Positions 1 to 10,900 of a stretch of 64,000 nucleotides of DNA are shown here, one piece after another. A program made the translations under genes and the position numbers. Source of the stretch: Rhipicephalus microplus (taxonomy: Eukaryota > Arthropoda > Arachnida > Ixodida > Ixodidae); the NCBI RefSeq assembly GCF_043290135.1, contig NC_134710.1:142862832-142926831 (forward strand), in the 5' to 3' direction. Within the stretch, counting starts at the first letter, position 1; every line of letters starts with the position of its first letter. The notes under the pieces are model-generated. The model saw only the letters and a list, made by a program, of their open reading frames with translations. It was not told the origin of the DNA and did not search any database.

Positions 1-3000
1 TACCACCTGGTCATCAGCGAATAGTTACCATCACTTCTAATGTGATCGACTCTGGTGACGTGTTTGTCCAACCATCTACACGCTGTCTCACAAGAGGTAT
101 AGCCCTTGCTTCAGGTCTAGCGCGGTTCCACAATGGCTCCGGACTTCTCCACACTACAAACCAGACGTCTAAGAAAATTCTCATTCCTAAAGGCACCACA
201 ATGGCTTGCGTTACCGAATCCCAACCTGTCTATGTTGTCCCGCTTATGCCAGTGTGTTCTGACCTTCCTTCTATTGGACGTTGATCAAGCGTTTCTGTTC
301 TTGCTGCGACTATTAGTCCAGAGCCGACCTCTCCACAGACAGATGAGTTGCTTGCCTTGCTACAAAAGCATAGGAGATTGTTTGATGCCCATTCCTCATC
401 TCTGGGACAGACGTCCATTATTAGGCACCATATCCAGACCGATGGCACTTCCATCGTACGCCGTCGACCATATCGCGTCTCTTCGTCCGAGCGTGAGGTC
501 ATTGAACAAAATGTTGCTGATATGCTGCAACGGAACATTATACGTCCCTCCGCGAGTCCTTGGTCATCCCCTGTTGTTTTAGTAAGGAAAAAAGATGGCT
601 CCGTGCGATTTTGCGTGGACTAGAGAGCACTTAATAAGATTACCCACAAGGATGTTTACCCAATGCCGCGCATAGACGATGCTTTGGATTCACTGCAAGG
701 TGCCGAGTACTTCTCAAGCCTAGACCTGCGTTCGGGTTACTGGCAAATACCCATGCACGAGGATGAGAAAAGACAGCGTTTTCAACACCAGATGGGCTGT
801 ACGAACTCAACGTCATGTCATTCGGCCTTTGCAATGCTCCAGCAACATTCGAGCGGATAATCGACACAGTTTTACGAGGCTTGAAATGGAAGACTTGCTT
901 GTGTTGTTTAGACGATATTGTTATTTTCTCGTCAACCTTCCTTCAGCACTTGCAACGACTGGACGAAGTTCTCACGTGCCTTGCAAACGCAGGCCTTCAG
1001 CTGAACACCAAGAAGTGCCGTTTTGCGAGCAAGACGATTAAAGTGTTCGGCCACATCGTAAGCAAGGACAGTATTCGTCCCGATAAAGACAAGATTTCCG
1101 CTGTCCAACACTTCCCGCGTCCTGAAAAAGCCAAAGATTTGCGCAGTTTCCTCGGCCTCGCTTCTTATTTTCGCCGATTCATTCGAGACTTCGCCTCAAT
1201 AACTTCACCATTGCACAAGTTGCTCGGATCAGGCGTCGGCTTTGTGTGGTCTCATGAATGTGAAGCGGCGTTTGCCCAACTGAAGTGTGCACTCACATCC
1301 GAACCAGTCCTCTGCCATTTCGACGAAACCGCGCCTATGCTCCTGCATACAGACGCTAGTGGTCAAGGCATTGGTGGAATTCTCCTACAGCCAGACAAAT
1401 CTTCACGTGAGAAGGTGGTCGCATACGTGAGCCGTGCACTGACCCCGGCCAAAAAGAATTATACCATCACCGAACAGGAGTGCCTAGCGGTCGTATGGCC
1501 GATACAAAAGTTTCTACCTTATCTCCACGGCCGCCACTTTACTGTGGTTACGGACCATCATGCCTTGTGCTGGCTCTCAACAATCAAGAACTCGTCCGGC
1601 CGCCTTGGTCGCTGGATTCTTCGTTTACAAGAATACGACTTCATGATTACGCACAAGTCGGGAAACAAACATCAAGACGCCGACGCACTTTCGCGTTGCC
1701 CCCTCTCTTCGAAGCCACTTAACAAACCCGCCACTGCCGCACTCGAGAAGCTTTCGGCCGTCTCTTCCCTAAATGTTTCGTCCTTAGCTACTGTGGACCC
1801 AACTTCTCCAAGCGAGTGTGGTTTGTTCTTATCTCACCAACATGCTGACCCTTACTGTCGCCGCATCATGGACCGTCTTGACGGGACTTGCCGGCCCCCT
1901 AACGCCCGTCTTCGGCGACAGCTGACGCAATTCAAGCTCACCAACTTCGTCCTGTACCGTCATATCTACCACCCTGATGGTCAATGCTGGGTGCCTGTTC
2001 TACCTCGCTCTCTTCGGGCTCAAGTCCTCAAGACATATCACGACGACATGTCTGTTGGACACATGGGCTTCCAGAAAACGTATGAGCGCATAACATGTCA
2101 CTACTACTGGCCGAGCTTGTCCACCTGTGTCGCGAAATGCGTTGCCTCATGCGCCCTTTGTCAGCGTCGCAAGCTACCTACATCAACTCGAAGTGGACAA
2201 TTACAACCGCTCCCGTGTCCCCTGCAACCATTTGAAGTAGTTTGCATTGACCTGTGTGGTCCGCTTCCTATGACTGTCACAGGCAATCGATGGATGTTAC
2301 AGCTGTCGACCACCTGACCCGCTACGCCGAAACAGCTTTCGTGCCTTCTGCTTCTACTTCGGAAGTGGCTGACTTTATCCTTCGAGCAATAATTCTTCGT
2401 CACGGAGCTCCTCGTGTAATCCTGAGCGACCGTGGAAGAGTATTTCTTTCAGAACTCGTCAAAGAAGTGCTCAAGGCATCCGGCACTACACACAAAACAA
2501 GCTCCAGTTAGCATCCTCAGATGAAAGGCCTGACTGAGCGCTTTCATTGTACACTGTCAGATATGATAGCGATGTATATCGAAACGAACCACAGCAACTG
2601 GGACACCATTTTGCCATTTGTCACTTTTGTGTATAATACCTCTGTACAGTGCACAACCGGTTACTCGCCGTTCTACCTCGTCCACGGTCGCTTCTTCTCT
2701 TCTTTCCTCAATGTTTCGTTTTTCTCTGCGCCTGTCAAACCATGTTCATCTTCAAGTGAAGAATACGTGTCTCGTCAACTTCATTGCCGCCAGCTGGCTC
2801 ACGTCAACACTGAAGCCAAGCAACAGGATCGCAAGCTTGAATATGATGCCTCTCATCGAGCCGTGTCCTTCAGCCCTGGCGACAAAGTCCTCCTTCTTAC
2901 ACCCATTTGCACTCCCAGCCTGTGCGAGAAGTTTCAATTACATTTTATTGGCCCCTACACTGTCTTGGAACAAACGTCTCCTGTCAATTATCGCGTGGCA

Positions 3001-3096
3001 CTCGTTCTTCTTCCAACGGACTGCCGCTGCCGGGCAGCAGAAATAGTCCATGTGTCCCGCATGAAGCCTTTCATACGGCGTTCCTCTTCACTTTAA
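1..3096 (+). pseudogene. Gypsy pol pseudogene (element A)
   Basis: Broken polyprotein read over three frames. In-frame stops are TGA at 282-284, TAG at 621-623 and TAG at 2509-2511. Frame changes fall near 770-780 (RT palm) and near 2290-2300 (start of the integrase core). RT pieces include the SPWSSPVVLVRKKDG region (about 553-600). The catalytic box reads CLDD instead of the usual Y[LVI]DD (about 904-920). RNase H shows LLHTDASG and TDHHALCWL. Integrase shows the HHCC zinc finger ending CALCQRRK and the core with HLTRYAE. The longest open piece is 815-2317; the C-terminal piece is 2521-3096. It is close to element D in this window but clearly diverged. Confidence 0.9.
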
Positions 3097-3162
3097 ACTG
3101 CGGGCAAGAACTGCGGTCAGGATGACCGCTTTCACGTGGGGAGGGGGGGGGGGGGAATTTAG

Positions 3163-3333
3163 TGTAGGCATTCATTGAGCACATCTACTAACTTTACACA
3201 TGTTCATCATCATGAGTGGTCGTCATTTTCATCTGCTGTGGGGACTTGGTTTGCCTGTGTTCTGTGCCTTGGGTGTGGTAGCTTCATCGTGTCTTCTGGG
3301 CCTAGTAAAGGTTGCCTTTACCGTTGCATCACA
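3163..3333 (+). repeat. Candidate 3' LTR of Gypsy element A
   Basis: A 171-bp segment starting TGTAGGCATT and ending GCATCACA, directly after the polypurine tract and before ATATATATAT. Only one copy is in the window, so the borders rest on the TG/CA ends, the tract position and the AT-rich flank resembling the ATAT target duplications of elements C and D. Confidence 0.55.
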
Positions 3334-3344
3334 ATATATATATA

Positions 3345-3582
3345 TAAGAGAAAGAAGTGTACACCTAAGGGCTCGTTTTTCCCTGTTTTGACAAATTATT
3401 AATGAGATCTAACAGACAATAATGCCAAGGAATGTATAGGGGAAGTTATTAGAACCAATGTAATGTAAATAAGAAAAAAAAGTGGGTGAAAAAATAACTT
3501 GCCGTGAGTAGGAATCGAACCTACGACCTTCGAATAACACGTTCGATGCTCTACCACTGAGCTACCACAGCGGCTATCCCCC
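3345..3582 (-). repeat. tRNA-derived SINE-like repeat, copy 1
   Basis: Read on the minus strand, the head (about 3505-3580) looks like a tRNA gene: A box TAGCTCAGTGG, an anticodon stem TCGAA/TTCGA around a 7-base loop, and B box GGTTCGATTCC. A non-tRNA body follows and ends in the (TA)n run that element A entered. The acceptor stem pairs only partly and the base before the anticodon is G instead of T, so a functional tRNA is unlikely. A second copy in the opposite orientation lies at 24645-24890. Confidence 0.7.
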
Positions 3583-4029
3583 CAGCCACTTTATTGGGTT
3601 CATATGTGAATTTAAACGTGGGAGTGTATATATATAGGAGTAATGAAGTTTTGATGAAGTAAACTGCCAGTTTTACGAACTCCATTATACTTCAGCATAA
3701 CAACAATTATATATTACATTAAAATTTATTTCTTTAAAAGAGGGTAATGAGACATTTGACTTTCCATTAGCTTTTATAGCTGAAATTCATCTCTTGTTCA
3801 ACTTGACACTCTAACTCCACTAAAGTACAATTGTACTAATGACACTATTTTTTAGCATCAACCACATACCTCATAGACAACATAATTCATTTTTCGCAGT
3901 CCACAGGAGTATGCCTTAGATATATTTTAGTAGCATAAACACTTTACAAAATTGACAACATGATACTGGATAAGGCTGGATGGTGTCACATGATGGCATG
4001 TACCAATCACAATGCACAAATGGACAGGG

Positions 4030-4627
4030 ATAAGAAGAAGAGATGTAAATCGAAACAGAGATCGAAACAGAATCAGTTTCCTCAAGATGACTGATGACTT
4101 CACCACAGAATAAGATGGCTGGGCAAGGAAACGAGGTCGTTATATAGATGGAGCCACGTGAGTTTTCTATCGTGACAACTGTAAACGGGAGAAGGAAGCT
4201 TTTGCGAGAGCCGAAGGCGTCGGAGGAAATAAAGAGGGCAGTGACAGACAGCGCATCGTCACAGAAGAGTGGCACAAGAACACAGGATAGAGGAGAGATG
4301 TGAGTGTCCGCGGCGACAATGACTTGAGATGATAACGGCTGGAAAAAGGGTGTATCAAATGTCAGCGATTCACACAAGGGCAGTTCACACATCGTCGACA
4401 ACTCTAGTTCGGCACGCGCACAGTGAACGACGGCATGACAAGCGCAAGTCCCCGCCCAAGATTATGTCGTGCAAGCATGGGGAAAACACAACGAATTCAA
4501 CTACATAGAGAATATTCCGGATGAGCAGTTGAGCTGTGCACGCCACAGAAGGTTGGATATGATGCGCAGTTGCCGTGCGGAGAGAGACGTCGGAAAGCGA
4601 CAGCGTAAGCTTTTTCAACTTGCACAC
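4030..4627 (-). pseudogene. Gypsy protease and linker fragment (element B)
   Basis: Two overlapping minus-strand pieces match the protease and protease-RT linker of element D. The upper one contains [18 protein letters not shown] and LYVVEFVVF. The lower one contains VIVAADTHISPLS and SRKSFLLPFTVVTIE. The frame changes near 4390. Similarity ends near 4030 and what follows is unrelated sequence. Confidence 0.65.
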
Positions 4628-4889
4628 AGTTCACCACTGAGCACGGACACAGCAGCACCAGTATCAACGAGCGCTTGTGCAGGTACACCATCAATATGCA
4701 CGACTATTTCATTAGCGGATAAAAATGGAGGCCTTGAAGTTTTCTACATGTGCGCAGCTCTTGCCTAGAGAACTGCGATGGTCAGTTCCCGAGGCAAGAG
4801 GCAAACTTAATGCGACTGATCCGACGTGGAAGGAAACGAAGACAACTGTGGTGGCTCGGGACGATAGCAGTCGTAACTCGACTCACCAG

Positions 4890-5373
4890 CGCTTGGGTTG
4901 TAATCACAACGATGGCAGAAGCGTGCTACATGGCCGGGAGGATGGCAGTAGTAGCAGATTGGCCTGTTGTCTCGGGTGCGCCAAGGTTTAGAGGTTTAGT
5001 TGACAGCTGTGCAGGGTGGCGAAAAGAAGGTGGGTGCGAACGGATAGGAGGACTTGCTGCGTATCAGAGACGGGGCTGTCGAGCAGGATCCGTGACAGGT
5101 GGTAGCGACGGCGACGATCGTCCTTGCAGCCTCAGCGTAAGTCAGAGGTGCTGAGATAGGCGAAGGATGGTATGTGGGAGGCAGGGCATCAGAAACTTGC
5201 TCTTCGATTGCCTTGTGGTGCGTTGGAGTCAGCGTGTGTGCACTGGTCGGAACGTAGGCCACAAGAGACAATTGGCGCGCCACTTCTCCTCGGACGAATT
5301 GCTGAATTTGCTGCATTAGAGTGCTTTGTTCGTAGGAAACAGCGCCAATAGTTGACGCAGACGTGCTGGTCAT
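4890..5373 (-). pseudogene. Gypsy gag C-terminal part with CCHC knuckle relic (element B)
   Basis: Continuation of gag after the break near 5380. It keeps [17 protein letters not shown] and LTYAEAAR, which match element D. Around 4905-4955, in another frame, a zinc-knuckle signature C-X2-C-X4-H-X4-C (CYYCHPPGHVARFC) is still readable. At least one frameshift separates the two parts. Confidence 0.65.
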
Positions 5374-5388
5374 GTCAAGGTTTGGAAG

Positions 5389-6024
5389 TCACGTAGAAAT
5401 GCGCTCTTTCCTCAGCTTGTCGTAACTTTGACAGTGCTGAATCAGCTGGGCGACAGTTTGGGGGTTTTTCACAACAAGCATGTGAAAGGCATCGTCGATA
5501 CCTTTCATGATGTGCTGTATTTTATCAGTGTCGGACATGTCGGGATCGATGTGACGGCAGAGGTCCACAACATCCTCAATATACGAGGTGAAGGTCTCCC
5601 CAAAGCGCTGTGCATGGATGTGCAAGCACTGTTCAGCGCGGAGCTTGCGAACAGTGGGTCGGCTGAAGACTTCCGCAAAGCGTGTCTTAAAGGTTAACCA
5701 AGGGGGAACTTCAGCTTCACGGTTGTTAAACCACAGCTGTGCCACACCCACGAGATAGAAATGAAGGTAACCGAGCTTGTCTGTGTCATGCCACTTATTG
5801 TGAGCGCTTAACAATTCATACTGAGACAGCAAGTCTTCAGCATCTTGGTCGTCGGTAGCGGTGAAAATCACCAGATCTCGCTGTTGTGGTGTTCCGGTAC
5901 AAGTAACAGATGGGATTAGGACTGCAGATGGCTGGGTCATGTTGTCAGGCATTGGCGAGGCAGGAGGTTGAGGTAGAGTCCGAAAATGGAGTTCCAGGTT
6001 GAAGAAACCAGCACTCTCTACCAA
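5389..6024 (-). pseudogene. Gypsy gag fragment (element B)
   Basis: An open piece of about 211 codons with the retrotransposon gag (capsid) domain. It shares with the intact gag of element D the stretches [19 protein letters not shown] and HIMKGI. Its reading frame runs back through the primer-binding region, so the real start is probably one of the internal Met codons. A stop at the 3' edge separates it from the next piece. It is expected to be non-functional. Confidence 0.75.
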
Positions 6025-6025
6025 A

Positions 6026-6183
6026 TGTAAAAATACTTTGAGACGCCCACGTAAGGCAACCGTTTATTGTGCTGGACAGCAATAAGACAGCAGCCAGTCA
6101 TTTCGACAGAAGCAACACGAGCCTCGGCAACAACAAACGTCATCTTCACCATTGCTCCAGCAGTGCCCGTATTTGTCACTACA
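6026..6183 (-). repeat. Candidate 5' LTR of Gypsy element B
   Basis: About 158 bp with TG...CA ends on the plus strand. It adjoins a primer-binding-like segment (6010-6024) that on the minus strand reads TGGTAGAGAGTGCTGG. Element D has the almost identical TGGTGGAGAGTGCTGG next to its 5' LTR, which supports this boundary. No second copy is present. Confidence 0.5.
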
Positions 6184-7680
6184 CTATAAGAATTCTAAGG
6201 GGCATGACACCATTTACTGTCATTTTAGAATTGCGGCTCTATTAAAAAAAAAGGAGCTCCATAAATAAAAGAATAAAACTATTCTGACAACTCAATGGCA
6301 TGTGACTGTTTAAACTAATTACTAGCAATTCCTTTACCTTGGCATGTAGTTTTATAAAGTGCAGGGTCACTAAAGCTGCTACAATGATTCACAACCTTCC
6401 ATAAACTTCAGATGTCACTCCACCAACATTTTTTAAAGTTTACCAGCCTGACTCAACTGAGCATTTTCATTCATCGTCCCTTCAGACTGCTGCTATAATA
6501 TACTGAACAAATATCAAGTGAACAGTGAACAAATAGGGCATGAATGAATATCTGAGAAAATTTTCTTTAATCATGGTAAAAAATAATATCACGGTGCCAC
6601 CGCGCAGAGATATAAAGCAAGAGCTAGATGTAGAGTGAACTTTGTCGTATATGAAGACCAATACAACAGAAACTTGTGTTACCATATCAGACACTCTAAC
6701 AACTTATGTTATCCAAGCTAGAGGCACAAGATGCAGCAAATGTAATGCCCACACTATGACAATGACATAGATTGGAATGTGCAATTCCCTTAGTGGCAGG
6801 GAATGCCCGCACAGATCCCTTAAGATGGCATTAATGATTAAGTAGGTGCTGCTACAAGCAATGCCGACAGCATGAAGCCACAAATAAACACATCGCTCTG
6901 CAACAGCAAGAAAACTGCTCCCCTTCTCCCAACATTGCCAGGCACATACTTTGAAACTTTCCATAACACTTAACAATCACTACAGTAACTGTCATTGCAG
7001 TGTTACAACGACCTGACAACAGCCAATTGTAGACAACTTTGCACAACTGCAAACTTACAACATGAGCCAAAAAATCATATTCTGTCTCACTTTCCTCCAA
7101 TTCCTATGCTTTTATGCATTACATGTATTATTGCTACAAACTGCATTAGCAAATGACATTAATTGAGCTCTCGTTCCATGAACTACTTTTGGGCAAAGAG
7201 ATATTATCGAAATGGCCTCCAAGTTACTTTTAACAACATGAAATTTTCCATCTATCTAGGTAAAAGTATGTTCTTGCCTTCCTCACAATGCAACTGCTGT
7301 GACTGGAACAATACCCAGAGCCTTGCACCCAGCCACAGTGAGACACAGCCACAGCGCCACTGTAGGAAATGGAAGGCTATTCTGACGTAGACTATGCACA
7401 AGCCACTCAGTAGTGCACCTGATTATGCAAAGAGGCATTCTAGAAAGCCGCCCAGTCTTATTTCTTACAACTTCTATAATTTCTCAATAACTTCCTCAAC
7501 CAACTATCACAGTTATCGATTCTCTTGCAATAACTTCCTTCCACAAAAGCTTCTTAATCATGCTAAAGGCATGCTATATGACCTTAAGGCTCCCTTGCAA
7601 ATCTGTCATTTCTTCACACTAGCTGGTAGTACTTGTTCAAAATTCACAGGAACCATAGCTTCAGAGGAATGCCAACTAAC
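6184..7680. other. Non-coding, probable EEPD1 intron
   Basis: AT-rich sequence between the relic of element B and the EEPD1 nuclease exon. I see no exon-like reading frame, RNA gene or clear repeat. The next EEPD1 exon should lie further left, but none is recognisable down to position 1. Confidence 0.4.
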
Positions 7681-7949
7681 CCATTCTCTAGGGCAGTGCG
7701 GCAGACTACTTCGAGCACTCCTAGATTAGATGCTTTGTCACAGGTTAGGCCAGCCAGGTTCCAAAGAGCCACCCAAAAAGCACCCACAGGGCCCGTCTCA
7801 ATGCGAGCAGCCAGCGGCCGCTGGCTTAGGGGTGCCACCAGCTGATATAGCTCCATATCACGCAGGGGGCTCCGTTGGAGAACACCGACTCGAGGTGAGC
7901 GTGAGGAGGCGGGAGGCCCACGGCGCACTGTGATCTCAGATCGAAAAAC
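7681..7949 (-). CDS. EEPD1: EEPD1 exon, linker and start of nuclease domain
   Basis: 269 bp between an acceptor (pyrimidine tract then CTCAG, exon from 7949) and a GG|GTTAGT donor (exon end 7681), phase 0 at the start and phase 2 at the end. It encodes [13 protein letters not shown], a linker, then [20 protein letters not shown] and CRTALENG. This matches the EEPD1 segment where the EEP fold begins with its WN(L)xG strand. The next exon, expected to begin with the LLAVQE-type catalytic motif, is not seen. Confidence 0.8.
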
Positions 7950-10900
7950 CTGAGAAAAAGAAAACAGCCTTTAATACCACTGAACTAGTACTTGAACACT
8001 TCGAATAAGCTCAGCACACACATGGCACTATTACTGTCATCAAACAAATTTTGACAAATGGAGCACATAAAGCAGTGATAAATTACTGAAAGATATAAAT
8101 TATAAAGAAAGATAAACTAAAAGATACTAAGCTGCCAAACTGGTTAACTTTGACATTGCTGCATCACGGAAAAAGCATCAAGCTAATACAACGTAAAGAT
8201 AAAAGAAAATGCACTTTCTTGAATCAAGCCCATATTTTGAAACAGGCTAATCCCTGTTTCAAAAAATCTTAAACCACATTAGCAGTAGTAAATATTGCAA
8301 GCTTTTTGACAGTTATAGACAAATTGCACTGGAAACACGTCACGAAAATGCGGTGGCGCTGTTGCCGGGCGTTTGGTTTCGCTTGGTAGGCAAAAGCCGC
8401 GGCACCTACCGCAGTTGCTGCTGTGTTTTCGCTGGTGCGTGCACTGTTTGTGGCCGTGCAAAAAAGAAAGAGTGTTGTACCGACGAACCTTCATGGTGAT
8501 TTACACGGAAAAGCACAAGAAAAATGGGCAAGGTCTTTTTATTTTTTTTCTTAGTTTTCTGTTGACGAAAACCGTCGCCGATCAGCCACAGCTGTGAAAC
8601 GCGAGAACTTGTTTGCGACGCCATTTCACTGGTTATGTTTTGGAGCGGCTCACCCATAAAAAGCGATTAGCTCTCTCAAGCGCTGGAATAAGCCATAGAA
8701 TTACGCATTTTTATTAAGCCGTGGAGGCGTATCGAGCACGTTTACCTCAAAGCACGTTAACGTTCTGGATAGCATTGTCGTATGGCTGTACGGCCATGCG
8801 ACAATGGTATTTTTCATGGTTGCCAATTTTGATATAACTGCAAAAGTCTTCGACACGTCAAAATGATATCGCCATACTATCGTGAACTAAAGGTGTCACT
8901 CGGTCATCGAGCCAACGATCAAGCATGTGTTTTTTTCTGCTTGGGTACGGTTCATTGAAGTAGCAACAAACGAAATGATGACTTAGACTATGTTTTTTTA
9001 TGATTATATGCGGCTGCAATGACAAACCTGACACAAGTGCCCTGTTCTGGCTCTGGTGCACTTCACTAGATTTTCACGTCTGTGTGAATTCACAGAAAAA
9101 CATCACGCAAGAAATTTGCCCAGTCGTAAGCATTTCGCGGCGGCGGCTTGAGCATACGAATTGAGCCGCGGACCTTACAATTACGTAACTGCATTGTCCA
9201 CGGCATGTTGTTCAAGCATTATCACAAGTGTGTCGTGGATGAAAGTGTTGCCGAGGTCGTTCTGGTCATTTGCATGAATAAATTTTCTGGCACATTTATT
9301 ACATGACAGGATTAACCACAAGGATTCATGGCCACATATTTTTACACCGCTGATTTGCATATTGCCGCATTCAACCTGCAGAGGAGAGCTCGCACAGCCA
9401 GAGAGGAAGACGAAGCTCTTGCCCGGTCCTCTTTACGAGCGCCTTTCATTTTTAATTAAAGTGAGCTCTTCTATATCGAACTCCTGCTGTGTCTGCGTCG
9501 TGACACTGGTGGAGGAGCTGGGTACATGTCCAGGACACCTTCCAACAGCCCGAGATCTAGTCCACAAAGACTTCCGCTCGTCGAAACACCCGTTCACCGC
9601 GCCAGCCGCCGCCTGTTAGGCCTGAGCCCAGAGTTCGGTCCTTGGACGGAAAACATGACCGCGCCGGGAAGCAGTTGCCCCACCATGACGAGCCCAAGCA
9701 CGACACAGGTGACTGTTTTCACCCCTAAAACTCCTGTGGACTTCCATGGCAACACATATGAGGACGCAGATGACTGGCTTGAGGAGTTCGAGCGCACAGC
9801 CAACGTTAACGGGTGGAACGCCGCACAGAAGTTGGGGTACGTGTATTTCCCTCTTCAAGACGGGGATCGCACGTGGTTCACGAATCGCGTGTGGTCAACG
9901 TGGGACGAGTTCCGGCGGAAGTTCCTGGACACCTTCGCAAACACCGAAAGGCGGGAGCATGCACAACGACTCCTTGAATCACGGATTCAAAAGCCCAACG
10001 AGTCTGTTGCTATATTTGTTAAGGACATGGCTCGTCTCTTTCATCGAGCCGATCCCGATATGTCCGAGAACAGAAAGATCAGCCACCTCATGCGTGGTGA
10101 AGAGCAGCTGTTTGCTGGTCTCGTACAGTACCCACCTTCAAGCGTCGACGAATTTTCGAAGGAGGCGACCGCCATAGAACGCGCACTACAGCTACGGTAC
10201 CGCCAGTACGACCGTCCAAACAACAGCGGACAAATCAGCGCAACCACCGTGACCACTGTGACTCCTGACGAGCGTTCTTTGCGTGACCTGATACGCGAAA
10301 TTGTGCAAGAAGAGGTGAAGAAGCTCGCCGCCACACCAAATGACTGCGCGATTGCGTCGGTCACAGAAGTTGTTCGCCAAGAAATAAGGCAAGCGCTTTC
10401 ACTTCCCGAGCCGAACACTGAAATAGTTAGGCCAACATATGCAGATATTCTCCGTCGACAGCCTTGATCTAACGTGCCGCCACCTCAACAGTACCACCAG
10501 CAACAGCCGCCGACAGTGCCTTGGTACTACAGGGAAACGTCGACGCCGATGCGACCCCCACTCCGCAAAACCGACATATGGCGTACCCCTGACTACAGGC
10601 CCATGTGCTTCCATTGTAAGGAAGCAGGCCACATCGTGCGGTATTGTCCTCATCGCATTGCCGGGTATCAAGGATTTCCGTCCACTACCCCTCGGCGCTA
10701 TTTCGACGGAAGACGCAACGTTGAAACGAGCGCGACGATCCCGCGAGACGTTTCTCCTGGGTTCCGGTCACGCTCGCCCTCCCCAGGTCATTTTCCCCGA
10801 TCTAATAGAGATAGCACCTCGGACATGGCGAGAGGAAGGTCTCCCAGTCCACGCCGGGGAAACTAAAAGCAGCGACCTTAGGGGAGAAGATTGCGAATTG

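Larger units (their letters stand above)
1..3333 (+). mobile_element. Ty3/Gypsy LTR retrotransposon A, 5' part outside window, decayed
   Basis: Pol-only remainder of a Gypsy element followed by a candidate 3' LTR. The order protease-RT linker, reverse transcriptase, RNase H, zinc-binding integrase and integrase core with C-terminal domain is the Ty3/Gypsy order. A G-rich polypurine tract (3138-3155) precedes a TG...CA bounded segment (3163-3333), and that segment abuts a short (AT)n run. The gag gene and 5' LTR must lie to the left of the window. The copy carries several stops and frameshifts, so it is not autonomous. Confidence 0.88.
4030..6183 (-). mobile_element. Ty3/Gypsy element B, truncated 5' half
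   Basis: On the minus strand the order is candidate 5' LTR (6026-6183), primer-binding-like site, gag, CCHC relic and protease. Homology to element D then stops in the protease-RT linker near 4030. No RT, integrase or 3' LTR follows, so the copy lost its 3' half. It is related to element D in gag and protease but is much more diverged. Confidence 0.75.

Noticed and set aside
3503..3582. tRNA gene on the minus strand (A and B boxes, pairing anticodon stem)
   Set aside because: The acceptor stem is mostly unpaired, position 33 is not T, and the same head with a common body recurs at 24.6 kb, so it is a tRNA-derived repeat.
4750..5154. 134-codon plus-strand frame
   Set aside because: Antisense to the gag and CCHC relic of element B.
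8330..8480. GC-rich patch as the missing EEPD1 HhH exon
   Set aside because: None of the minus-strand frames contains an HhH or NINTA-like motif.
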